Positions 1 through 5,270 of a stretch of 5,270 bases of DNA are shown piece by piece (the stretch's first letter is position 1; each line of letters begins with the position of its first letter). Where the stretch lies: contig DMYQ01000032.1 of the NCBI GenBank assembly GCA_003482555.1, forward strand, positions 1 through 5,270, in the 5' to 3' direction. This stretch comes from Janthinobacterium sp. (GTDB lineage Bacteria; Pseudomonadota; Gammaproteobacteria; Burkholderiales; Burkholderiaceae_D). A program made the position numbers and the translations under genes. Below the pieces are notes generated by a model. It worked only from the letters and a program-made list of their open reading frames with translations, was not told the DNA's origin and did no database searches.

Positions 1-985
1 GGATTGCGCAAAAAACCCTCCAGCACCGCGGCCAGCAAGTGCTTTGCGCTGGCATCCTTGAAATCGGCGCCGCTCAGAAGCAGGCAAAACGTGTCTTCGT
101 GATGCACGCGCGTGTGGCCCAGCTGCCGCCGCAGCAGGGAATCGGGTCGCGGCGCGCCGAGGGCGCTCACGGACCGGCGCGCGCCAGCATACGACAGGAT
201 GCCGCCGCCGGCGCGCCACGCGCCCCAGGCGCCGCGCAGGAATTCGGCGCCGGCCCTGGCGCCGTCGCAGGCCAGGCGCAGCAAAGTTCCCGGCGCCGCG
301 TCCAGCGACAGGGCCGTGGTCGGAACGGCGCCGGCGTCGAAGTCCGGCGCTTGCAGCAGTCGGCTCACCGCGGCCGGCAACACTTCGGTCAGCAGCGGGA
401 TGTCGGCCTGGTTGGCCAGGATAGCGGCGCGCGCGGCCGGCGTCAGATCGCCGCCCAGTTCGTCGGTGTGACAGGACAGGGCAAACAGCACCGGATGGCG
501 GGGCTTGCGCGAGCGGGAGGCAAACTGGTGCCAGGTGTCGCCGCCGAAACGCACGGTGAACATGCAGTCCGGGGGAATGTCGACATGGCGCAGCGCGCGC
601 ACGAAATTGCCCGGGTCGGCCGCGATCTGCGTCGCCGAGGCGCTGGAAAAGCGCAGCTGTGCCCCGGCGCTGCCGGAAACGGCCGTAAACACGCGGTGAC
701 CCGCATGGCGATGAAAGGATGGCCGCCGGGACCGACGACAAACGAATACAGGGACGTCGCGTCGCCTTTCGGGAAATTGGTGCCGCCCAGTTTGGCCGAT
801 GGCTCGTCGAGCGCATCGACAAAAGTCCCGTGGCGCGACTGCCGCCGCGCCACGCCGGCATACAACTGGTCGCCCGCGCCGCGACCCATTTGGGCAATCA
901 GGCAGACTTCGACGGCCAGGCCGCCCGATTCGGAGGGCAGGCGAATGAAGGGGAAGGTTTCCACCAGTTGACTTACCGTGCGCAT
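1..985 (-). pseudogene. Frameshifted cupin-like protein gene, C-terminus beyond window edge
   Basis: The gene begins at ATG 985-983 and codes cleanly for 91 residues (MRTVSQLVETFPFIRLP..., then ...SLYSFVVGPGGHPF). It then drops into an arginine- and proline-rich frame that stops at 445-443. One base lower, the other frame is open from about 712 to the window edge with protein-like composition. Adding one C (minus strand) after F91 joins the two as GGHPF-HRHAGHRVFTAVSG. This resembles a cupin motif 1 (His-x-His, glycine after the next strand), and a motif 2-like stretch follows (DIPPDCMFTVRFGGDTWHQF). The acidic residue usual in motif 1 is not obvious. The restored product would be at least 328 residues. 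Its second half (PLLTEVLPAAVSRLLQ... HTRVHHEDTFCLLLSG) was not recognised. It lies directly after the arsR gene and is probably co-transcribed and regulated with it. Substrate and function are unknown. The frameshift could be a sequencing error. Confidence 0.7.
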
Positions 986-990
986 GAAAT

Positions 991-995
991 CTCCC
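991..995 (-). promoter_or_regulatory. Shine-Dalgarno of the cupin gene, decides its start
   Basis: GGGAG on the minus strand lies 5 nt upstream of ATG 985. A second in-frame ATG at 1000-998 overlaps the arsR stop codon as ATGA, five codons earlier. The spacing of GGGAG favours ATG 985, but coupled re-initiation at ATG 1000 is possible. Either way the two genes are translationally adjacent and form one operon. Confidence 0.6.
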
Positions 996-996
996 G

Positions 997-1322
997 TCAT
1001 TGCGCTTTGCGGCTCTTGGCGATGGCGCGCGATTCGCGTTTCAGCGGCCGCGCCAGCGGACACAGTTCCAGCGCGTACCCGGTCAGGCTACTGGCCAGGC
1101 TGTCGGCGTTGAGCTGGTACAGGACGCACCGACCCTTGCGCTCGCTGGTCACCAGTTCGGCCAGTTCGAGTATCGCCAGGTGGCGCGATATCACCGGCGC
1201 GCTCATGGCAAGGCGTTCGGCCAGTTCGGACGTGCTCAATTCCGCTTCGGCCAGGAAGGCCAGGATGCGGCGCCGCGGCGCCGAAGCCAGCCTTCAAATA
1301 TTTTATCCAGGGAGGCAGCCAT
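997..1322 (-). pseudogene. ArsR-family transcriptional regulator, frame broken by 8-bp tandem duplication
   Basis: ATG 1322-1320 follows a GGTGA ribosome binding site (5-nt spacing) and opens MAASLDKIFEGWLRRR. This frame then runs into a stop about 12 codons later. The winged-helix part (LSTSELAERLAMSAPVIS, then RHLAILELAELV, then the wing SERKGRCVLYQL) is in another frame ending at TGA 999-997. Deleting one copy of the repeated gcggcgcc (1267-1282) rejoins them as WLRRRILAFLAEAELSTSEL. That matches the ArsR/SmtB pattern 'RRRILxLL...LSxxELAERL' and gives exactly 105 residues. No ELCVCDL-type metal site is visible; the only cysteines are in the wing (GRC) and C-terminal helix (LELCPL), so this is more like the non-metal, autorepressing ArsR type. 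An 80-residue product could start at an internal TTG (1239) but would lack the first helices. It probably regulated itself and the cupin gene. Confidence 0.8.
1267..1282. repeat. Perfect 8-bp tandem duplication (gcggcgcc x2) inside arsR
   Basis: gcggcgcc occurs at 1267-1274 and immediately again at 1275-1282; the next base (g, 1283) continues the period. Each unit contains the GGCGCC palindrome, a sequence prone to slippage. Eight is not a multiple of three, so the extra copy shifts the arsR frame. Removing one unit gives a continuous and family-consistent protein. Confidence 0.85.
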
Positions 1323-1354
1323 TTGATTCACCCATTACCTTATTTGTTAATTGG

Positions 1355-1381
1355 CTTATCAGGCTGGCGCTGCGCGGTCAA
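1355..1381 (-). promoter_or_regulatory. Candidate promoter of the arsR-cupin unit
   Basis: On the minus strand TTGACC (1381-1376, five of six matches to the -35 consensus) is followed after 15 nt by GATAAG (1360-1355), which carries the central ATAA of a -10 box. The spacing is short. An AT-rich stretch (CCAATTAACAAATAAGG) lies between this and the start codon at 1322 and would suit an ArsR operator, but no clean inverted repeat was found in it. Confidence 0.3.
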
Positions 1382-1460
1382 GCATATGCGCCGATCGCCT
1401 TCGTTTCGCCCAAACCGACGCTCGGGGCGGGCGGCGACCGTCGCGGCCAAAGTCCCGCCC

Positions 1461-1473
1461 GGACGTAGCGTCC
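1461..1473. repeat. Short perfect hairpin just after the DUF3224 stop codon
   Basis: GGACG-tag-CGTCC is a 5-bp perfect inverted repeat with a 3-nt loop, located 3 nt beyond the DUF3224 stop codon. No T-run follows on the minus strand, so it is at best a weak or factor-assisted terminator or an RNA-stabilising 3' structure. The remaining 90 bp up to the arsR promoter show no gene. Confidence 0.35.
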
Positions 1474-1476
1474 ACC

Positions 1477-1872
1477 CTAAGGCAGGCAGTAGCTGAGCGC
1501 GTATGTATGGCCCTGCTCGGCGGACGTGATCGTCATGCCGCCGCTGATGCCGCGCAACTGCCGCGTGCCCGAATCGGCAACGATGAGCAGCGCCAACTGT
1601 TCCGCGCCGCCGCTCATGGCGCCGGAATGGCGCACGACGAAGCTGCCGCCGCGCCCGTCGAGGGTACCGCTGATACGTTCGATGGCGACGTAGGCGGCGG
1701 AACCACTGGTGTCGGTGACGGCGGTGAGCATCTGCCCCGCTCCCGTCGCCACGAGCGCACCGGCGTAGCGTTTTTCCAGCGTCAGCCGCCCGAGCGCGAC
1801 GCCCTCTTCGTTTTGCGGCGGCGTCGCCGGCGTCATCGATACTTCAAACGTGCCGGTGGCGAAATGGGTCAT
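1477..1872 (-). CDS. DUF3224 domain-containing protein
   Basis: The 131-residue product starts MTHFATGTFEVSMTP and ends ALSYCLP. It has the features of DUF3224 proteins: the N-terminal A-x-G-x-F-E-V strand, a GRLTLEKRYAGALVATGAGQ strand pair, the core YVAIERISGTLDGRGGSF, then VVRHSGAM, and the late IVADSGTRQLRGISG segment. Length and order are usual for the family. The fold is expected to be a small beta-barrel (allene oxide cyclase-like), cytoplasmic since no signal peptide is present; biochemical function is unknown. The start at 1872 was chosen because AGGAG (1885-1881) lies 8 nt upstream and homologous sequence begins here; a longer in-frame extension to 2058 has no such signal and reads unlike protein. 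It is transcribed away from the AraC-family gene, which is the likely regulator. Confidence 0.9.
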   Translation of the reverse strand: MTHFATGTFEVSMTPATPPQNEEGVALGRLTLEKRYAGALVATGAGQMLTAVTDTSGSAAYVAIERISGTLDGRGGSFVVRHSGAMSGGAEQLALLIVADSGTRQLRGISGGMTITSAEQGHTYALSYCLP

Positions 1873-1880
1873 GGGGATAT

Positions 1881-1885
1881 CTCCT
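1881..1885 (-). promoter_or_regulatory. Shine-Dalgarno of the DUF3224 gene, decides its start
   Basis: AGGAG on the minus strand, 8 nt before ATG 1872. It supports the 131-residue form over the in-frame ATG at 2058. Confidence 0.7.
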
Positions 1886-1904
1886 GATAGGGTTGAGGGT
1901 TCGA

Positions 1905-1916
1905 CCGGCATGCCGG
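1905..1916. repeat. 12-bp perfect palindrome in the DUF3224 leader
   Basis: CCGGCATGCCGG is a perfect palindrome about 20 bp upstream of the DUF3224 ribosome binding site. In RNA it could form only a short hairpin; in DNA it could be a protein site. It is compatible with chance in GC-rich DNA. Confidence 0.25.
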
Positions 1917-1973
1917 CGGCAAGGTTGGGAAAACAGGTGGCGGTGTACAGGGCACGCGCAGCGCGCGGGAAAA

Positions 1974-2029
1974 TCGATGCTGTAGCATGACTCACTTTCA
2001 AGGTGCAATCGATGGCATTTCCTCGATGG
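1974..2029. promoter_or_regulatory. Divergent control region with repeated TCGATG boxes and a palindrome
   Basis: TCGATG occurs at 1974-1979, 2009-2014 and 2023-2028; the last two are both TCGATGG and 14 bp apart. ATGCT-gt-AGCAT (1977-1988) is a perfect inverted repeat overlapping the first box. On the minus strand TTGAAA (2001-1996) could be a -35 element, with the palindrome occupying the spacer to ATCGAT (1978-1973), a poor -10. Direct repeats upstream of a divergent AraC-family gene suggest operator half-sites. No binding can be shown from sequence alone. Confidence 0.35.
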
Positions 2030-2065
2030 AAGGAAAATGTTAAGCGCCGGGGCGGCAAAAATATT

Positions 2066-2072
2066 GTATAAA
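2066..2072 (+). promoter_or_regulatory. Candidate -10 element of the AraC-family gene
   Basis: TATAAA (2067-2072), inside ATTGTATAAATCC, is the only good -10-like hexamer before the gene. No convincing -35 box lies 16-18 bp upstream. If used, transcription would start at about 2079, on the proposed ATG, giving a leaderless or near-leaderless mRNA. Confidence 0.35.
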
Positions 2073-2078
2073 TCCGAC

Positions 2079-2918
2079 ATGAACACGAACTTGTTGGCCG
2101 GGGGCGCGCCGACGCCGAAAGGCCTGGTCGATCCGGCCGCCGCCGCGCGCCGGATTCGCCTGGCCACTTATCCCCCCGCCGCCGCGCTGCTCGGCGTGGT
2201 CGACTATTTCTGGGTGGTCGAATGGGATTTGCGCGGGCGCGCCGCGCAAACCCAACGCGTGCTGCCCTATCCGAACGCCCACTTGGTTTTCGAACGCGGA
2301 CGCAGCGCGCTGCACGGCGTCGTCAAGGGCGCCTACGAACGCACGCTCGAAGGCCGTGGCCGGGTATTCGGCGTGCGCTTCAAACCGGGCGCGCTGCGGC
2401 CTTTCATCGACACCCCCTTGGCGAGGCTGACCGACCGCACCATGGCGCTGGATACGCTGGACGCGCTGCTGCCTTGCGGCGGCGCCGAAGCGGAGCGGCG
2501 CGTGCTGGATCAGGACGACGATGGCGCCATGGTGGCGGCGGCGCAGGCGCTGCTGCTGCTGGCCGCGCCGCCGGCGCCGGATCCGCGCGCCATCCTCGCA
2601 GAACGGGCCGTCGGCGCGGCGGCGGCCGAACACGGGCCTACCAGCGTCGCGGCCCTGTGCGCCGCGCTGGCCGTCGACGAGCGTTTCCTGCAACGCCTGT
2701 TCAGCAACTATGTCGGCGTCTCTCCCAAGTGGGTGATCCAGCGCTTCCGCCTGCAAGAGGCGATGTGGCGGCTGGGACGCTGCGAGACGGTCGATCTGGC
2801 CGCCCTGTCCGGGCGCCTGGGATTTTTCGACCAGGCCCATTTCACCCGCAATTTCAGCAAGCTGGTGGGACACTCGCCGCTCGACTATTGGAAGTCGCAA
2901 ACGGCCGCCCTCGCCTAG
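2079..2918 (+). CDS. AraC-family transcriptional regulator (DUF6597-type N-terminal domain)
   Basis: The protein has 279 residues from ATG 2079 (MNTNLLAG). The N-terminal half has the pattern of AraC-family proteins with a DUF6597-type sensing domain: VDYFWVVEWDLRG, LPYPNAHLVFERGRS, GRGRVFGVRFKPGALRPF, then LARLTDRTMAL. The C-terminal part, from about residue 188, is a double helix-turn-helix: VAALCAALAVDERFLQRLF, the linker GVSPKWVIQRFRLQEAM, then DLAALSGRLGFFDQAHFTRN and FSKLVGHSPLDYW, which carries the conserved AraC signature. It is a cytoplasmic DNA-binding protein; the effector is unknown. The start is uncertain: ATG 2037, in the same frame, has an AAGGA 3 nt upstream and would add 14 residues, whereas 2079 has no ribosome binding site but sits where the family usually begins. 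It probably controls the divergent DUF3224 gene. Confidence 0.9.
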   Translation: MNTNLLAGGAPTPKGLVDPAAAARRIRLATYPPAAALLGVVDYFWVVEWDLRGRAAQTQRVLPYPNAHLVFERGRSALHGVVKGAYERTLEGRGRVFGVRFKPGALRPFIDTPLARLTDRTMALDTLDALLPCGGAEAERRVLDQDDDGAMVAAAQALLLLAAPPAPDPRAILAERAVGAAAAEHGPTSVAALCAALAVDERFLQRLFSNYVGVSPKWVIQRFRLQEAMWRLGRCETVDLAALSGRLGFFDQAHFTRNFSKLVGHSPLDYWKSQTAALA

Positions 2919-2945
2919 CTGCAATCCGCTTGGCACAAATACATC

Positions 2946-2982
2946 ACGTCCGGTGCGGATTGGGTACAATAGTCCGGCACGT
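2946..2982 (+). promoter_or_regulatory. Candidate tal promoter, -10 box inside an imperfect inverted repeat
   Basis: TACAAT (2965-2970), preceded by TTGGG, is a good -10 hexamer; a clear -35 is missing at 16-18 bp (CATCAC region). The arms ACGTCCGG (2946-2953) and CCGGCACGT (2974-2982) pair with one bulged C and flank the -10. Transcription would start at about 2976-2978, inside the right arm. The leader has a pyrimidine run (CCCTCTTTTTTT) and no evident Shine-Dalgarno before ATG 3008. Confidence 0.45.
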
Positions 2983-3007
2983 CCATCCCTCTTTTTTTAG
3001 CGCAGCC

Positions 3008-3940
3008 ATGAACCAACTCGAACAGCTCAAGCAATTCACTACCGTTGTGGCCGACACCGGCGACTTCCAATCGATCAAGGCCTACACGCCACGCGACGCG
3101 ACCACCAACCCGTCGCTGATACTCAAGGCCGTGCAAAAGGACGAATACAAGCCGCTGCTGGAAAAAGCCGTGCGCGAACGCCCGGACGCCTCCACCGGCG
3201 ACATCATCGACAATCTGCTGATCGCCTTCGGGGTCGAGATCCTGAAGATCATCCCGGGCCGCGTCTCCACCGAAGTCGACGCCCGCCTGTCCTTCGACAC
3301 CGAGGGCAGCGTCGCCAAGGGCCGCCAGTTGATCGCCTTGTACGAGGCGGCCGGCATCAAGCGCGAGCGCGTGCTCATCAAGCTGGCCGCCACCTGGGAA
3401 GGCATACGCGCCGCCGAGGTCCTCGAGCGCGAAGGCATCCACTGCAATATGACGCTGCTGTTCTCGCTGGGCCAGGCGATCGCCTGCGCCGAAGCGGGCG
3501 CGCAACTGATTTCGCCCTTCGTCGGCCGCATCTACGACTGGTACAAGAAGTCGACCGGCCTCGAATACAGCGGCGCCGACGACCCGGGAGTGCAATCGGT
3601 CAAGCGCATCTATAACTACTACCGCAAGTTCGGCTACAAGACCGAGGTGATGGGCGCGAGCTTTCGCAACGTGTCGCAGATCGCCGAACTGGCCGGCTGC
3701 GACCTGCTCACCATCAGCCCCGATCTGCTGCAAAAGCTGGCCGACAGCGACGCCCCGCTGGAGCGCAAACTCAGCGCCGACGCCAACGCCGGCGGCGCCG
3801 GCAAGATGTCGCTCGACGAAAAATCCTTCCGCTTCATGCTCAATGAAGACCAGATGGCGACCGAGAAGCTGGCCGAGGGCATCCGCGCCTTCTGCACCGA
3901 TTCCGGCAAGCTGAAACAGATGATCGCCGCCTTGCGCTGA
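3008..3940 (+). CDS. tal: Transaldolase (TalB type)
   Basis: Transaldolase moves a dihydroxyacetone unit between sedoheptulose 7-phosphate and glyceraldehyde 3-phosphate, giving erythrose 4-phosphate and fructose 6-phosphate, in the cytoplasmic non-oxidative pentose phosphate pathway. The 310-residue product aligns over its full length with E. coli TalB as remembered. Signature 1, DATTNPSL, lies at residues 30-37. Signature 2, VLIKLAATWEGIRAAEVL, contains the Schiff-base Lys125 (TalB Lys132). The other active-site residues are in place: Asp16, Thr32, Asn34, Glu89 in STEVDAR, Asn147 in HCNMTLLFS, Ser169 and Arg174 in SPFVGR. The typical GASFRN and AGCDLLTISP segments follow. The ATG at 3008 is fixed by homology (MNQLEQLKQFTTVVADTGD); the frame is open further upstream, but that part overlaps the AraC-family gene and is not coding. 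It appears to be a single-gene unit with its own promoter and terminator. Confidence 0.97.
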   Translation: MNQLEQLKQFTTVVADTGDFQSIKAYTPRDATTNPSLILKAVQKDEYKPLLEKAVRERPDASTGDIIDNLLIAFGVEILKIIPGRVSTEVDARLSFDTEGSVAKGRQLIALYEAAGIKRERVLIKLAATWEGIRAAEVLEREGIHCNMTLLFSLGQAIACAEAGAQLISPFVGRIYDWYKKSTGLEYSGADDPGVQSVKRIYNYYRKFGYKTEVMGASFRNVSQIAELAGCDLLTISPDLLQKLADSDAPLERKLSADANAGGAGKMSLDEKSFRFMLNEDQMATEKLAEGIRAFCTDSGKLKQMIAALR

Positions 3941-3974
3941 TGTAAACGACGCGACACGCGACACGCGGGCGGCG

Positions 3975-4009
3975 GCGGCGACGGCATAGCGTTGTCCCTG
4001 CCGCTTTTT
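3975..4009 (+). terminator. Likely rho-independent terminator after tal
   Basis: GCGGCGAC (3975-3982) can pair with GTC (3994-3996) and GCCGC (4000-4004) across a CCT bulge, leaving an 11-nt loop, and TTTTT follows at 4005-4009. It lies 35 bp after the tal stop codon and before the next promoter. The bulge makes the stem imperfect. Confidence 0.5.
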
Positions 4010-4059
4010 CATGTCCGGCGCACCTACGAAAGCGGCACACGCGGCGCCCTGCTCTGTAA

Positions 4060-4071
4060 TACAATCATTGT
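4060..4071 (+). promoter_or_regulatory. Candidate promoter and operator of the efflux adaptor gene
   Basis: TACAAT (4060-4065) is a -10-like hexamer 70 bp before the adaptor start; no good -35 was found. It overlaps ACAAT-c-ATTGT (4061-4071), a perfect 11-bp inverted repeat in an otherwise GC-rich stretch. Many RND pump promoters carry a repressor palindrome in this position (AcrR/TtgR-type TetR proteins are known examples). No repressor gene is inside the window. Confidence 0.4.
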
Positions 4072-4134
4072 CAGTTTCTTATCCGCCAGCCGGCGGCGCG
4101 CCCCCCATATCGACACCTTCTTCCCGAGACATCC

Positions 4135-5270
4135 ATGAGATTTGCTGCCCGCCACACCGCCACCACTGTCCTGACCCTGACCATGCTGGCCGGCTGCGGC
4201 GACAAGGGCGCAGCGCCCGGCGCCGGCGCCGCACCGCCGCCGCCGACCGTGGCCGTGGTCACCGTGGCGCCGGCCGCGCTCACCATCACCACCGAATTGC
4301 CGGGCCGGGTCGAGGCCCTGCGCGTGGCGCAGGTGCGCGCGCGCACGCCCGGCATCGTGCTGCGGCGCGTCTTCAAGGAGGGCGGCGAGGTGAAGGCCGG
4401 CGAGGTCCTGTTCCGCATCGATCCGGCCAGCTTCCAGGCCAGTTACGACAGCGCCCAGGCCGCCGTGCTGAAGGCCGAGGCGAACCTGGCCCAGGCCGAG
4501 CTGAAGGTCAAGCGCTACAAGCCGCTGCTGGCCGCCAGCGCCGTCAGCGCCCAGGAATACGACGACGCCGCGACGGCGCAAAAGCAGGCCGGCGCCGATC
4601 TGGCCACGGCCACGGCGGCGCGCCGCAATGCCGCCATCACGCTCGGTTACGCCACCGTCAGCGCGCCGATCTCGGGCCACATCGGGCGCGCCCTGGTGAC
4701 CGAGGGGGCGCTGGTCGGCCAGGGCGAGGCGACGCCGATGGCCACCATCTCGCAGCTCGACCCGATCTATGTCACCGTCACCGAGTCGTCCACCGAACTG
4801 CTGCGCCTGCGCCGCGCGCTGGCCAGCGGCCAGCTGAAAAACGCCAGCGGCGGCGAGGCCAGGGTCAGCCTGGTGACCGAGGACGGCCAGGTCTATCAGC
4901 AAAGGGGCAAGCTGCTGTTTTCCGACATCAGCGTTGATGAAAGCTCGGGCGCGGTGTCGATGCGGGCCGAATTCCCCAATCCGAACCGCACCCTGCTGCC
5001 CGGCATGTACGTGCGCGCGCGCCTGGAGCAGGCCGTCAAGGAAGGCGCCATCACTGTGCCGCAGCAGGCCGTGCTGCGCAATCCCGAGGGCGCCTCGGTG
5101 CTGATCGTCGGCGCCGACAACAAGATCGTCGCGCGCCCGGTCACGGCCGATGTCGCCGAGGGCAAGACCTGGCTGGTGAGCGCCGGCTTGAAGGGCGGCG
5201 AGCAAGTCCTGGTCGAGGGCTTCCAGAAGGTCAAGCCGGGCCAGTTGGTCAAGCCGACGCCGTGGGCCGG
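4135..5270 (+). CDS. RND efflux pump periplasmic adaptor lipoprotein (AcrA/MexA type), 3' end cut by window
   Basis: This is the membrane-fusion subunit that links an inner-membrane RND transporter to an outer-membrane channel. The 378 visible codons start MRFAARHTATTVLTLTMLAGC: a lipoprotein signal with lipobox LAGC, Cys21 being the lipidated residue, then a proline/alanine-rich linker. Domains in order resemble AcrA: first lipoyl half with TPGIVLRRVFKEGGEVKAGE and RIDPA (about 67-98), alpha-hairpin (about 99-166, SYDSAQAAVLKAEANLAQAE), second lipoyl half (LGYATVSAPISGHIGR, 170-183), beta-barrel (SQLDPIYVTVTESS, then NPNRTLLPGMYVRARLEQ to about 299), and the membrane-proximal domain (VPQQAVLR... 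EGFQKVKPGQ). AcrA is about 397 residues, so only a short tail is missing. The ribosome binding site is weak (GAG at -10). The RND permease gene should follow. Drug range cannot be told from this subunit. Confidence 0.95.
   Translation, partial: MRFAARHTATTVLTLTMLAGCGDKGAAPGAGAAPPPPTVAVVTVAPAALTITTELPGRVEALRVAQVRARTPGIVLRRVFKEGGEVKAGEVLFRIDPASFQASYDSAQAAVLKAEANLAQAELKVKRYKPLLAASAVSAQEYDDAATAQKQAGADLATATAARRNAAITLGYATVSAPISGHIGRALVTEGALVGQGEATPMATISQLDPIYVTVTESSTELLRLRRALASGQLKNASGGEARVSLVTEDGQVYQQRGKLLFSDISVDESSGAVSMRAEFPNPNRTLLPGMYVRARLEQAVKEGAITVPQQAVLRNPEGASVLIVGADNKIVARPVTADVAEGKTWLVSAGLKGGEQVLVEGFQKVKPGQLVKPTPWA

Noticed and set aside
39..971. Plus-strand open frame (310 codons) opposite the cupin gene
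   Set aside because: It is Arg/Gln/Gly-rich with no recognisable motif; the minus strand has protein-like composition, a ribosome binding site and cupin-like motifs.
1434..1444. GCGAC-c-GTCGC inverted repeat between arsR and DUF3224
   Set aside because: The 1-nt centre cannot form an RNA hairpin with the full arms, and such short repeats are expected by chance in this GC-rich stretch.
1873..2058. 62-codon N-terminal extension of DUF3224
   Set aside because: It crosses the control region, lacks a ribosome binding site and reads unlike protein, whereas ATG 1872 has AGGAG at good spacing.
2930..2947. Sigma-54-like TGGCAC at 2931-2936
   Set aside because: The -12 TTGC element is missing at the required spacing (CATC is found instead).
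2040..2969. Long minus-strand open frame (309 codons) opposite the AraC-family gene
   Set aside because: It is antisense to a clearly conserved regulator, is rich in Arg, Gln and Gly, and shows no motif. GC-rich codon use keeps antisense frames open.
2222..3007. N-terminal extension of the transaldolase frame
   Set aside because: It overlaps the AraC-family gene in a different frame, is arginine-rich, and transaldolases begin at the MNQLEQLKQF-type sequence at 3008.
2915..4012. Long minus-strand open frame (365 codons) opposite tal
   Set aside because: The plus strand encodes a full transaldolase with all active-site residues. The antisense product is repetitive (QLLGRHLV, GAGDRLAQ) and without a family pattern.
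4024..5205. Long minus-strand open frame (393 codons) opposite the efflux adaptor gene
   Set aside because: The plus strand encodes an AcrA-type protein along its whole length. The antisense frame is low-complexity Ala/Gly/Arg/His.

Overview
The window is GC-rich DNA (clearly above 60% G+C, strong G/C preference at third codon positions). The gene content is typical of a free-living betaproteobacterium: an E. coli TalB-type transaldolase, an AcrA/MexA-type efflux adaptor, a DUF3224 protein and an AraC-family regulator. The style fits Oxalobacteraceae (Massilia, Duganella, Janthinobacterium relatives), but that assignment is inference from general resemblance, not a search result. No tRNA, rRNA, CRISPR array, transposase or insertion sequence was seen.

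Left part, minus strand (about 1-1322): a two-gene unit made of a small ArsR-type winged-helix regulator (1322-997) followed, with an ATGA overlap and a good ribosome binding site, by a cupin-like protein that runs off the left edge (985-1). Both reading frames are broken. The arsR frame is disrupted by a perfect 8-bp tandem duplication (gcggcgcc twice, 1267-1282). Removing one copy restores a 105-residue ArsR protein. The cupin frame is disrupted by an apparent loss of one base at about 712-713, exactly in front of what would be its His-x-His metal-binding motif; beyond that point the correct frame stays open to the window edge. Either the unit is decaying or switched off, or these are two assembly errors. 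This is the most interesting part of the window.

Middle (1477-2918): a DUF3224 gene on the minus strand and an AraC-family regulator on the plus strand, divergently arranged around a 206-bp control region. That region carries repeated TCGATG motifs and a perfect ATGCT-gt-AGCAT inverted repeat. The regulator probably controls the DUF3224 gene and itself; this is inferred from the arrangement.

Right part (2930-5270), plus strand: a complete transaldolase gene (tal, pentose phosphate pathway) with its own promoter and a likely rho-independent terminator. It is followed by a separate promoter with an 11-bp palindrome and a lipoprotein adaptor of an RND multidrug efflux pump that lacks only its last few residues at the window edge. 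The inner-membrane RND transporter gene is expected just beyond the edge.

The genes form four separate transcription units rather than one pathway. Apart from the broken arsR-cupin pair, the region looks like ordinary chromosomal sequence.
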